Below, piece by piece: positions 1 through 5,988 of a stretch of DNA of 6,830 bases. How positions within the stretch are numbered: position 1 is the stretch's first letter; each line of letters starts with the position of its first letter. The position numbers and the translations under genes are program-made. The stretch comes from Patescibacteria group bacterium (GTDB taxonomy: Bacteria; Patescibacteriota; Patescibacteriia; GCA-002772895): NCBI GenBank assembly GCA_018895765.1, contig JAHINX010000057.1, positions 1 to 6,830 on the forward strand, read 5' to 3'. Under the pieces are notes generated by a model. That model ran no database searches. It was not told the origin of the DNA and was given only the letters and a program-made list of their open reading frames with translations.

Positions 1-187
1 CTGAAGCCCGGTAAATAATTATTAATATCATTTACCCGACTTTAGTCGGCTTTGAATTCTTAGCGGGCTGAAGCCCGGTAAATAATTATTAATATCATTT
101 ACCCGACTTTAGTCGGCTTTGAATCGTCCGCGGGCTGAAGCCCGGTAAATAATAATTATATTTACCCGACTTTAGTCGGCTTTGAAT
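1..187. repeat. Three tandem 67-bp hairpin repeats
   Basis: Units begin at 1 (cut by the window edge), 68 and 135, a period of 67 bp. The first two are identical over 57 bp; the third is 4 bp shorter in its AT-rich centre. Each unit carries two short inverted repeats, CGGGC-TGAA-GCCCG (complete at 65-78 and 132-145) and CCGAC-TTTA-GTCGG, separated by an AT-rich core flanked by GTAAAT and ATTTAC that can also pair. No coding potential is visible. They lie 3' of the surface-protein gene and could be transcribed as its trailer, but there is no U-tract typical of an intrinsic terminator. Confidence 0.9.
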
Positions 188-263
188 CTTTAGCGAAAGG
201 CGTCGCTTTGCGACACATTGACTTTGGACTTTTGACTTTTAATTTTTGACTTCTTCCGACTTC
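188..263. other. Intergenic hairpin and TGACTTT-rich tract
   Basis: The perfect small hairpin GTCGC-TTT-GCGAC (202-214) is followed by about 45 bp in which TGACTTT-like words recur (TTGACTTTGGACTTTTGACTTT and degenerate copies). This is low-complexity intergenic DNA just past the stop codon of the minus-strand surface gene. The hairpin lacks a U-tract on either side, so it is not called a terminator. Confidence 0.6.
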
Positions 264-2570
264 TTAGAATACCACCGGCTCGGCGACCGCGAAAAATGTA
301 AAGTATGTTTCCATCATACTGGCAACCCCGCCTTCTGAAATACAGTCCTTCCACTCCCCTCCTTCATAACAGCGAAACTTTTTGGTATTGGCGCTGTAAT
401 ACATTGATCCATCCTCGCCCAAGGGGTCGCCGGCGTCCGCCTTTGTATCAAGAACAAAAATCGTTGTCGGGCTACCTGCCTCGCTATTGTCGCCGATTTT
501 TATTCTGCTGTTCAAAGTATCTGCCGTAAAAAGCGTTTCCATATCTGCGGCATCTTTGATTAAAAACGCGGACGCGCTGTCGGTTGCCGGTCCGAATAAA
601 GAATTTCCATCGGCATCAATGGCAAAAACAGTGGAGCTAGCGCTTTGAACATTAATGGCATCACCTAAACCGGAATAGTTGATAACAAGCGACTCACCTA
701 AAATATCGCCAAATGGCGCGGAACTGCTAGAGATGTAGCCACCGTTGCCATAATTGATAGAATCCTCCAAAGCTATAATCCGCATCCCAGCTTCCTTTAT
801 GGCAACATGGAGAAATCCGGCATAAGCGGAAACATTGATGCCGATTGGCTCACCATCGTCGTTATAGGCCAAAATTTCCGGAGGAGTTGTGATATCATCT
901 GCCATAACACCAAGCCGGCTTTGGGTAAATTTTGGCAAAGCCGATTTCCAGTTAAATAATTCCTGCCTTTTTTCATCCGACCAGCCACTAGCCTCCAATT
1001 CATCTTCTTTTGTTTTTTTCCATTTATCTTCTTTTACGATTATTTCCTCTCCGCTTTCCAGCGCGTTTTGCCATTCTTCTTCCAATTTTTCTTCCAGTGC
1101 TTCTTTATATTCTTTTTTAATATCCGCTTTTCTTCTATACTCAAAAGTGTCCTCGTCTACAATTCGTTCCAAATATCCGCTGGAATTAATTTCCCCCACA
1201 ATATCTTTTGTGTCTCTTGTTGAATAAGTTACCCATTCGTCAGCCAAAGGATCTTGTGGCGAGGACTGGTCAATTTCCAGTCCTCCCGCGTAAATGGTTC
1301 CTGACGCGCCAGTGGCGCCACTGCCGTCTATCCAGGCGCGGAGCGTGCCGGACGCATTATATACTTCTATGGCTGGCGAGTGCGAAATTATTTCTAATTT
1401 GCTTGTCTTTGTGGTTCCTGATACTCCTGTGTTGCCTTGTGCATCCATCCAGCCGACAATATCACCATTTTCATCTTCCCATTCAAAAACGTTACCTTCT
1501 CCACCCTGCGATTTTATGTGCTTAAATTTTTCAGCATAAACTGTTCCGGATGTGATAATGTTGCCATTCGGGACAATATAGGTTGAGGCATTGCCTGCAC
1601 TGTTTCTCCATTCAGTGAGATTGGCTGTCTGGTCCGGGGCGGCTTGAACCAAAAGCTGGATTTCGTCTGTATCTCCATAAATATTAAGTTTTCCCAACGG
1701 CAAAGTTGATGTGCCAATAGTTACATTATCAGTTGATGTTTCAAGATAAATATGCCCAATTCCCTTTTGCCAGCCACCTCCGCCACCTATTGCCGGACAG
1801 TTTGTTCCATCTTCCAAGCAGACCGACTGTCCATTGACAATCACATCCTGCGCCGTGTAAATCGTTCCGCTGGCAAAAACAGAGCCGGACGCGTCAATTT
1901 TAAATTTTTCCTGGCTGTTTATTGCCAAGCCAAGCAAGCTGTAGGTTGAGGTGGCGCTTGTTGGATTAAAATATAATAAAGAATCAAGCGCGCCCGTTCC
2001 TCTGGACTCGCCATTTAACAGCATATTCCCAAATTGATTAGTTGCTAAAACGTGCTGCGACATTCCGCCTGCACTTTCAGCGTGTAGCCCGTCCAACATA
2101 TCAGAATTTATTGCATAACCGGAAGCAAAAATGCGCTGACGCGGACTTAAATTTTCAAACACTTCGTCCCCGTCCGTACAGCTTGCTCCGATTTTTACCG
2201 CGGCTTCCACATTTAGATAAATTGTGTCATTGTCCTGAAAATTAAAGTCAAGCTCATCGCCTCCGGCAGAGGTATCGCCAATACCTACGTTAAAAACGCC
2301 TTCTTTAACATTAATATTCATTCCCGAAGGAGCGATGCTCGGCCAAATCTTATTATCCGGCGCGCCCACGGCCTCATCATCATAAATAGAAAACTTAAAA
2401 CAATAATCAACCCCTGTCGCTCCGCCCAAAAGGTCACCATTAGCATCATAAAGCCGGCCCTGATAATTTAAAATATTCGGCACGCCTTCTGCCGCGCGCG
2501 CAAAAAGAGGCAAAAAAACCGCTATTGCTATAATAATAATGAATAATTTATAATTTAGATTAAATTTCAT
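264..2570 (-). CDS. Secreted surface protein with internal peptidase S74 domain
   Basis: Probable exported, cell-surface protein of 768 aa. The start at 2570 is chosen because it opens a clean signal peptide (MKFNLNYK, hydrophobic core 9-23, A-R-A cleavage site near residue 26). An upstream TTG at 2627 would add 19 residues; no strong ribosome site is seen for either. Residues 35-155 form a head domain starting NYQGRL and ending YAINSDMLDG. Four degenerate beta-type repeats with a G-x-SGT-(I/V)YA core follow at about 213-241, 318-349, 361-392 and 400-431. A peptidase S74 (endosialidase-type intramolecular chaperone) domain covers about 450-602: STRDTK gives Ser450 and Lys455 at the spacing of the family's self-cleaving dyad, and LGVMADDI (553-560) and INVSAYAGFLHVAIKEAG match its later motifs. 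A charged helical insertion (about 478-546) splits it. A further 166 residues follow, including GSMYYSANTKKFRCY. Its exact role is unknown; adhesin- or fibre-like function is inferred. Confidence 0.8.
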   Translation of the reverse strand: MKFNLNYKLFIIIIAIAVFLPLFARAAEGVPNILNYQGRLYDANGDLLGGATGVDYCFKFSIYDDEAVGAPDNKIWPSIAPSGMNINVKEGVFNVGIGDTSAGGDELDFNFQDNDTIYLNVEAAVKIGASCTDGDEVFENLSPRQRIFASGYAINSDMLDGLHAESAGGMSQHVLATNQFGNMLLNGESRGTGALDSLLYFNPTSATSTYSLLGLAINSQEKFKIDASGSVFASGTIYTAQDVIVNGQSVCLEDGTNCPAIGGGGGWQKGIGHIYLETSTDNVTIGTSTLPLGKLNIYGDTDEIQLLVQAAPDQTANLTEWRNSAGNASTYIVPNGNIITSGTVYAEKFKHIKSQGGEGNVFEWEDENGDIVGWMDAQGNTGVSGTTKTSKLEIISHSPAIEVYNASGTLRAWIDGSGATGASGTIYAGGLEIDQSSPQDPLADEWVTYSTRDTKDIVGEINSSGYLERIVDEDTFEYRRKADIKKEYKEALEEKLEEEWQNALESGEEIIVKEDKWKKTKEDELEASGWSDEKRQELFNWKSALPKFTQSRLGVMADDITTPPEILAYNDDGEPIGINVSAYAGFLHVAIKEAGMRIIALEDSINYGNGGYISSSSAPFGDILGESLVINYSGLGDAINVQSASSTVFAIDADGNSLFGPATDSASAFLIKDAADMETLFTADTLNSRIKIGDNSEAGSPTTIFVLDTKADAGDPLGEDGSMYYSANTKKFRCYEGGEWKDCISEGGVASMMETYFTFFAVAEPVVF

Positions 2571-2633
2571 ATAAAAACACGAAATGAATACACTAATAAC
2601 CGCTAATAGAAACACTAAGCACCGCAAAGGGGA

Positions 2634-2770
2634 ATCCCCCCCTCTCGCTCCCCCCTTGATTACAAGAGGGGAGAAAAAAACGCTTTCTTTCCCTTCCTCC
2701 CTCTGTACTCAGGGGGAGGCGCGCCCCGTAGTGAAGTACTCTTCTACTACGAGGGTTAGGAGGGGGGGGT
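2634..2770. repeat. Nested palindromic intergenic element
   Basis: About 137 bp of strongly biased C-rich then G-rich sequence that folds on itself. Outer arms 2634-2645 and 2759-2770 pair with wobbles. Inside are three hairpins: 2648-2657 with 2664-2673, 2696-2705 with 2710-2719 (each 10 bp with one G-U), and an imperfect one at 2727-2751. Open frames on both strands give Pro/Arg-rich nonsense peptides typical of such repeats. It resembles miniature palindromic repeats scattered in many bacterial genomes; no transposase is nearby. Confidence 0.65.
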
Positions 2771-2772
2771 CT

Positions 2773-2890
2773 AATCAATCATCAATGTTCAACGTTCAAT
2801 CATCAATGAATTTCAAAGTTCAAATTACTAAATGCTCATTTAAAAATTTATAATTGAACATTCATTGAATATTGGTTATTGAAAATTGAT
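2773..2890. repeat. Low-complexity TTCAA/TTGAA imperfect palindrome
   Basis: TTCAA and CAATG words recur in the left half (CAATGTTCAA at 2783-2792) and their complements in the right half (TTGAACATT at 2854-2862, then ATTGAA words). The whole stretch therefore forms a loose, large inverted repeat. No coding signal is visible. Confidence 0.5.
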
Positions 2891-2919
2891 ACTTTCTTCA
2901 TCCATCCCCCTACTCGGTG

Positions 2920-2943
2920 CCCGAGATAACTTTAAATCTCGGG
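2920..2943. other. Perfect 8-bp stem hairpin
   Basis: CCCGAGAT (2920-2927) pairs perfectly with ATCTCGGG (2936-2943) around an 8-nt loop. The downstream plus-strand sequence is AT-rich but not a clean U-tract, so terminator function is uncertain. No upstream plus-strand gene needs it. Confidence 0.5.
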
Positions 2944-2995
2944 GGTCAATATTTATATTTTTGAAACTTTTAAAAAAAATAAGAAACATTGCTCT

Positions 2996-3004
2996 TGTGG
3001 ATAA
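2996..3004 (-). promoter_or_regulatory. Perfect DnaA-box match
   Basis: TGTGGATAA is the exact complement of the DnaA box TTATCCACA. It lies in the long non-coding stretch, 22 bp beyond the 3' end of the candidate minus-strand RNA. It is a single box with no visible cluster around it, so origin function is not claimed. Confidence 0.4.
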
Positions 3005-3025
3005 CTCTGTCGCTCTTTAGTTATT

Positions 3026-3048
3026 AAAAAAAGTCGCTAAAAGCGACT
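3026..3048 (-). terminator. Intrinsic terminator (minus strand)
   Basis: Read on the minus strand, AGTCGCT-TTT-AGCGACT is a perfect 7-bp stem followed at once by a T-tract (the A-run at 3026-3032 on the plus strand). No minus-strand protein gene lies just upstream, which suggests it ends a short RNA starting near 3153. Confidence 0.75.
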
Positions 3049-3153
3049 GAACTTACGGCTCAAAAGCCGGCATTTTACTCTAAATTTAAGCAAAAATTAG
3101 ATATGCTTAAAAATAAAAATAATAAATGCGTAAACAAGATTCAATCACTTTCC
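3026..3153 (-). ncRNA. Candidate 128-nt small RNA, sharing 5' motif with 6447
   Basis: This is inferred from boundaries, not homology. An extended -10 box lies at 3161-3169 and an intrinsic terminator at 3026-3048. The predicted first bases are GGAAAGTGATTG, identical to those of the transcript predicted at 6447, at the same 7-nt distance from TATAAT. The body is AT-rich. Its minus-strand order is TAAGCA...TGCTTA (6-bp stem, 11-nt loop), CGGCT-TTTG-AGCCG, then the terminator stem. Only tiny frames exist: a 13-codon GTG frame at the 5' end, and ATG-CCG-GCT-TTT-GAG-CCG-TAA just before the terminator. A leader-peptide attenuator is a possible alternative, but no gene follows closely on this strand (surface gene start 455 bp away). 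Confidence 0.45.
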
Positions 3154-3155
3154 AA
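3126..3155 (-). repeat. Copy 1 of shared 5' motif
   Basis: On the minus strand it reads TTGGAAAGTGATTG, then after 9 nt TACGCAT. The 14-mer is identical to those at 6445-6458 (plus) and 6217-6230 (minus). The TACGCAT block is also present in the 6201-6230 copy but sits 4 nt further away here. Confidence 0.85.
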
Positions 3156-3160
3156 TATTT

Positions 3161-3169
3161 ATTATACCA
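3161..3169 (-). promoter_or_regulatory. Extended -10 promoter (minus strand)
   Basis: On the minus strand the sequence reads TGG-TATAAT, a consensus -10 with the TGn extension. The -35 region (about 3184-3190) is weak (TTTATT/GTTTAT). Initiation would fall near G3153, the first base of GGAAAGTGATTG. Confidence 0.55.
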
Positions 3170-3197
3170 TAAAAAATCCATTCAATAAACCTCGCAA

Positions 3198-3251
3198 GAG
3201 ATTCATAAAAAACGTTTTTTATCAATCTCGAGAGACGAGATTGATAAAAAA
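3198..3251. promoter_or_regulatory. Three-arm alternative hairpin
   Basis: Arm 1 (3198-3212) and arm 3 (3237-3251) are 15-mers, gagatt-c/g-ataaaaaa, differing at one base. Arm 2 (3215-3229) is the complement of arm 3. Arms 2 and 3, each extended by one base, form a perfect 16-bp stem (3215-3230 with 3236-3251, loop AGAGA). Arm 2 could instead pair with arm 1 around a very tight turn, so the two foldings exclude each other. On the minus strand the stem is followed by CG and a T-run, so it may terminate minus-strand transcription. Confidence 0.6.
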
Positions 3252-3289
3252 GTGCCGTCTCAATAATATATTGTCACGATAGTATTCGC

Positions 3290-3313
3290 AGGAAACGCAT
3301 ATGTGCGTTTCCT
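3290..3313. other. Perfect 10-bp stem hairpin with TATG loop
   Basis: AGGAAACGCA (3290-3299) pairs perfectly with TGCGTTTCCT (3304-3313) around a 4-nt loop. On the plus strand it is followed by AAATTATTTT, a poor U-tract. It may be a weak terminator or a protein-binding palindrome; its function is unknown. From here to 3450 I see no gene, only AT-rich sequence. Confidence 0.55.
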
Positions 3314-3460
3314 AAATTATTTTGATGTTCCCCTTCATAGTAAGGACGGGTTATAATCCTTTTCTTACATAACTATGCAAATTTATTAACCCCATTCCTA
3401 ATTATCAATTGACGCACTTTTCAAATTTTGATAACCTACAATCAATAGCCTGTATTACTC

Positions 3461-3491
3461 GGCAGGGCAAAAATCAGGGTTTTGCTCCGCC
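3461..3491. other. Imperfect hairpin upstream of synthase relic
   Basis: GGCAGGGCAAAA (3461-3472) pairs with TTTTGCTCCGCC (3480-3491), with one A-C mismatch and one G-U, around a 7-nt loop. It lies 25 bp before the pseudogene start and would fall in its leader. It could be a palindromic intergenic repeat or a leader structure. Confidence 0.45.
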
Positions 3492-3516
3492 AGCCGAAAC
3501 AAAATAAAGCCAAAAT

Positions 3517-3907
3517 ATGAATACCATAGATTTTAAAAAAGAGCTGGACGAACTAAAAAAGCCAGTATGGGAAAAATCCAAGAATACCTTCCGAAAAAAG
3601 AGCCTCTGGAACATTATCTGATGGTCAGGGAATACCCTGAAAAGCAAGGCAAATATTTCAGACCCGAGTTAGTCCTTTTGGTGGCGGAAATGTTTGGCGG
3701 AAAAAAAGAAGAAGCGCGCAAGAAAAAAAATATATTTTGGAACTTATGGAAAAATATGGAAGTATTGATTGCGCAAAAAAAATAGCAAAAAAATTCGCGC
3801 AAAAAGCAGAAGAATTGTTTCTTAGCAACACAGCTTATTTACCAGATACAAAAGCTAAACAAACTATCAGAACCGGAATTAGCTTTGTCGTAAATAGGGA
3901 CAAATAG
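3517..3907 (+). pseudogene. Polyprenyl diphosphate synthase relic (GGPP-synthase type)
   Basis: An intact enzyme of this family condenses isopentenyl diphosphate with an allylic diphosphate and has about 300 or more residues. Here only both ends remain. Frame 1 from ATG 3517 gives MNTIDFKKELDELKKPVWE. A one-base loss near 3567-3573 moves to a second frame with EYLPKKEPLEHYLMVREYPEKQ then GKYFRPELVLLVAEMFGG, matching the family's GK-x-x-RP isopentenyl-diphosphate-binding region. After an A-rich junction (about 3719-3729) a third frame gives YILELMEKYGSIDCAKKIA... LPDTKAKQTI...FVVNRDK and stops at 3905-3907, matching the usual C-terminal helices. The central region of nearly 200 residues with both Asp-rich DDxxD motifs is absent. 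It must therefore be non-functional as a synthase. Its position 116 bp before HMG-CoA reductase fits a former isoprenoid cluster. Assignment rests on remembered family patterns. Confidence 0.75.
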
Positions 3908-4011
3908 TCACGAATTTTTGAACAGATATAAATAATACACATAAAACACGCATCCTTCAACTGTTTTTTTCTTTTTCCACACCTTAACCGACGGTTTTGG
4001 TACACACAGAC
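3908..4011 (+). other. Leader region of HMG-CoA reductase gene
   Basis: This gap between the pseudogene and the reductase is AT-rich. TTGAAC (3918-3923) with CATAAA (3940-3945) at 16-bp spacing is a weak promoter candidate. A T-tract (about 3964-3976) and a small AACC-GAC-GGTT dyad follow. Nothing stronger is visible. Confidence 0.3.
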
Positions 4012-4017
4012 AAGGAG
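4012..4017 (+). promoter_or_regulatory. Ribosome binding site deciding the 4024 start
   Basis: AAGGAG lies 6 nt before ATG 4024 and directly abuts ATG 4018. It therefore favours 4024 over 4018 and over the TTG at 3997. It is the clearest Shine-Dalgarno site in the window. Confidence 0.75.
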
Positions 4018-4023
4018 ATGAAA

Positions 4024-5178
4024 ATGAATTCCAGAATCAAGAACTTTCATAGCCTTACCATGAATGAACGAAAAAAAATAATAGCTCAAAAATTAGGAAT
4101 GAGCTTAAAGGAAATAGATGATGCCTTAGGATGCAAAAAATTGAATACCTGCGCGCTAGATAAAATGATTGAAAATGTAATTGGCATATGGCATCTGCCG
4201 TATGCCGTATGCCCCAACTTTTTAATCAATAACAAAGATTATCTGGTTCCTATGGTTGGATATGAACCCAGCGTAGTGGCGGCGGCCAGCAAAGCGGCAA
4301 AAATAATCCGCGAGCATGGCGGATTTAAGGCAAAAGCCGATCCTCCGATTATGATTGCCCAAGTAATTCTATATGACGTTGCCAAACCGAACAAAGCCAA
4401 AAAGATTGTTTCTGAAAATAAAAATCAGATTATAAAACAAGGAAACAGGGCTCTCCCAAATTTGATTAAACGGGGAGGAGGGATAAAAAATATTACAGTT
4501 GTTGATTACCCCGCCGGCACCGGCTATTTGGCTATTGAGCTTGAAATAGATGTTTGCGACGCTATGGGCGCCAATATCGTAAATACGATTGCAGAATACG
4601 CAAGTCCCACAATAGCAGATCTGACAAAAGAAAAAATCCTAATGTGTATCTTGACAAACTACGCAGTAAAGCGCAAAGCCACGTCAGAATTTTCTATCCC
4701 TGTCTGCCAATTAAGCACCAAAAAAATCTCAAGTGAAGAATTTGCAAAACGTATTGTCTCCGCAAGCAGATTCGCAGGACTTGATGCCAAAAGAGCATGC
4801 ACCCAGAATAAAGGCGGATTTAACGGCATGGACGCGGTTGCGATGGCTCTGGGAATTGACTGCCAGGCATTGGAAGCCGCAGGACACTGTTATGCAACTT
4901 CTTCCGGTTATGGACCTTTGTGCAAATTTCAAGTTAGAGACGACATCCTTTTTGGAAAAATAGAATTGCCAATTGCCGCGGGAATAGTTGGAGGAATTTC
5001 CCAAACCCACCCCGGAGTAAAATTTTCATTAAAACTATTGAGAGTTGAATCCGCAAAAGAATTGGCTATGGTTATCGCCAGCGCGGGGCTAGCAAGCACA
5101 ACAGCCGCTTTAGGCGCGCTTGTAACCGAAGGCATCCAACGTTCTCATATGAAATTGCACTTTCGTAAAAAATTATAA
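4024..5178 (+). CDS. mvaA: Class II HMG-CoA reductase lacking the C-terminal flap
   Basis: Cytosolic enzyme interconverting HMG-CoA and mevalonate with NAD(P)H, the committed step of the mevalonate route to isoprenoids (or its reverse in degraders). It has 384 aa. Class II signatures are seen: ENVIG (50-54, catalytic Glu50), LVPMVGYEPSVVAAAS (74-89), RGGG (150-153), DAMGANIVN (179-187), QNKGGFNG (261-268, catalytic Lys263), GID (277-279, catalytic Asp279), GLASTTAALGALVTEG (355-370) and IQRSHMKLH (371-379, catalytic His375). Family enzymes such as the Pseudomonas mevalonii protein have about 428 aa, with some 45-50 residues after this His forming a mobile flap. Here only nine residues remain before the stop, and a terminator overlaps the stop codon. 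The usual LP-x-GVA is LPYAVC, and the usual THNKG is TQNKG. It follows a broken prenyl synthase. Activity is uncertain but the catalytic set is intact. Confidence 0.93.
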   Translation: MNSRIKNFHSLTMNERKKIIAQKLGMSLKEIDDALGCKKLNTCALDKMIENVIGIWHLPYAVCPNFLINNKDYLVPMVGYEPSVVAAASKAAKIIREHGGFKAKADPPIMIAQVILYDVAKPNKAKKIVSENKNQIIKQGNRALPNLIKRGGGIKNITVVDYPAGTGYLAIELEIDVCDAMGANIVNTIAEYASPTIADLTKEKILMCILTNYAVKRKATSEFSIPVCQLSTKKISSEEFAKRIVSASRFAGLDAKRACTQNKGGFNGMDAVAMALGIDCQALEAAGHCYATSSGYGPLCKFQVRDDILFGKIELPIAAGIVGGISQTHPGVKFSLKLLRVESAKELAMVIASAGLASTTAALGALVTEGIQRSHMKLHFRKKL

Positions 5179-5205
5179 GCCGCTTTTAATAGAGCGGCTT
5201 TTTTT
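5177..5205 (+). terminator. Intrinsic terminator overlapping mvaA stop
   Basis: AAGCCGCT (5177-5184) pairs perfectly with AGCGGCTT (5193-5200) around an 8-nt loop, followed by Ts to 5205. The left arm begins inside the TAA stop codon (5176-5178), so there is no 3' trailer and the response regulator is a separate unit. Confidence 0.9.
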
Positions 5206-5243
5206 ATTCAGCAACAGTCCTATTATGTATCAGATAAAATATA

Positions 5244-5252
5244 TGCTATACT
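5244..5252 (+). promoter_or_regulatory. Extended -10 promoter for the response regulator
   Basis: TGC-TATACT is a TGn-extended -10 with one mismatch to TATAAT. No good -35 is seen near 5224-5230. The predicted start near 5259 leaves a leader of about 50 nt containing a small ATACGTAT palindrome (5273-5280) and a T-tract. Confidence 0.5.
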
Positions 5253-5310
5253 TTAAATAAGTGATGGGAGTATACGTATTTTTTTTGCTAATAATTCCAA
5301 AAGTAACCTT

Positions 5311-5973
5311 ATGCGTATTTTAATCGTTGAAGATGACAAAGGAATCTCCGATTTTTTAAAAAAGAAATTAAAAAATGAACTTTTTATTGTTGATACTGCC
5401 ACAGATGGGGACAGGGGCTCTTTTTTGGGTTGCACCAATGAATACGACTTAATAATTTTGGATTATTCTCTGCCTAAAAAAGACGGAAAACAAATCTGCG
5501 AAGAAATCCGAAAAAAAAGGAAAACCGCCCCCATTCTAATGCTTTCGGTAAATTCAGGGACAACTATAAAGATAGAATGCCTGAATGTCGGGGCTGACGA
5601 TTATATGACAAAACCGTATTCTTTTGATGAATTGCTTGCCAGAGTCAGGGCATTATTGCGCCGTCCCAAACAAATAAAGAGCGAGGTAATAAAAATTGGC
5701 AAACTCCTTCTTGATTCCAAAAAACATTTAGTCGCGCAAAACGGCAAACAACTACTTCTAACTCCCAAAGAATTTATGCTTTTGGAATATTTGATGAACA
5801 ACAGAGGGCTGGTCTTATCGCGAAAAACACTTTTAGAACATGTCTGGGATATAAACGCAGACCCTTTTTCCAACACCATAGAAGCGCATATTTTAAATCT
5901 GCGGAAAAAAATTGGACTTTCTCAAAAAAAAATTATCCAAACCGTGCGCGGGAAAGGATATAAAATTGAATAA
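5311..5973 (+). CDS. OmpR/PhoB-family response regulator
   Basis: DNA-binding transcription regulator of 220 aa controlled by phosphorylation from a sensor histidine kinase. The receiver domain (1 to about 115) has the acidic triad E7-D8-D9, phospho-acceptor Asp51 in LIILDYSLP, switch Ser79 and Lys101 in the MTKPYSFDELLARV segment. After a linker, the winged-helix effector (about 125-220) shows LTPKEFMLLEYLM, the recognition-helix segment NTIEAHILNLRKKIG and the wing IIQTVRGKGYKIE. Full length and all key residues are present, so it should be functional. No histidine kinase follows within the window (the next 850 bp encode only small frames), so it looks like an orphan here and its targets are unknown. 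The start ATG at 5311 has no clear ribosome site. The mvaA terminator separates it from the gene before it. Confidence 0.93.
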   Translation: MRILIVEDDKGISDFLKKKLKNELFIVDTATDGDRGSFLGCTNEYDLIILDYSLPKKDGKQICEEIRKKRKTAPILMLSVNSGTTIKIECLNVGADDYMTKPYSFDELLARVRALLRRPKQIKSEVIKIGKLLLDSKKHLVAQNGKQLLLTPKEFMLLEYLMNNRGLVLSRKTLLEHVWDINADPFSNTIEAHILNLRKKIGLSQKKIIQTVRGKGYKIE

Positions 5974-5988
5974 AAAAAGCGTCCAAAG

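Noticed and set aside
1..187. CRISPR array
   Set aside because: The repeated unit spans nearly the whole period, with only about 10 bp differing between copies. There are no unique spacers of 30 bp and no cas genes.
797..1717. Many shorter frames in other phases inside the surface gene
   Set aside because: Shadow frames of a long uninterrupted coding sequence with clear domains; none has a start signal.
2571..2627. TTG start of the surface protein 19 codons upstream
   Set aside because: ATG 2570 gives a standard signal peptide. The upstream extension adds a second hydrophobic stretch and abuts the repeat element.
2584..2853. Open frames on both strands (89 aa plus, 61 aa minus)
   Set aside because: They translate the palindromic C/G-rich repeat into Pro/Arg-rich peptides. 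They have no start signals and overlap each other; typical spurious frames.
2996..3160. Replication origin
   Set aside because: There is only one perfect DnaA box, with no cluster, no dnaA gene and no visible unwinding repeats.
2891..3516. tRNA, tmRNA or other known RNA in the long gap
   Set aside because: No cloverleaf, TTC-loop motif or tmRNA-like ends were found. Only hairpins and the unrecognised minus-strand unit can be supported.
3997..4023. Upstream TTG start for HMG-CoA reductase
   Set aside because: The AAGGAG site lies inside this extension and is correctly spaced for ATG 4024. Residues before it match no family sequence.
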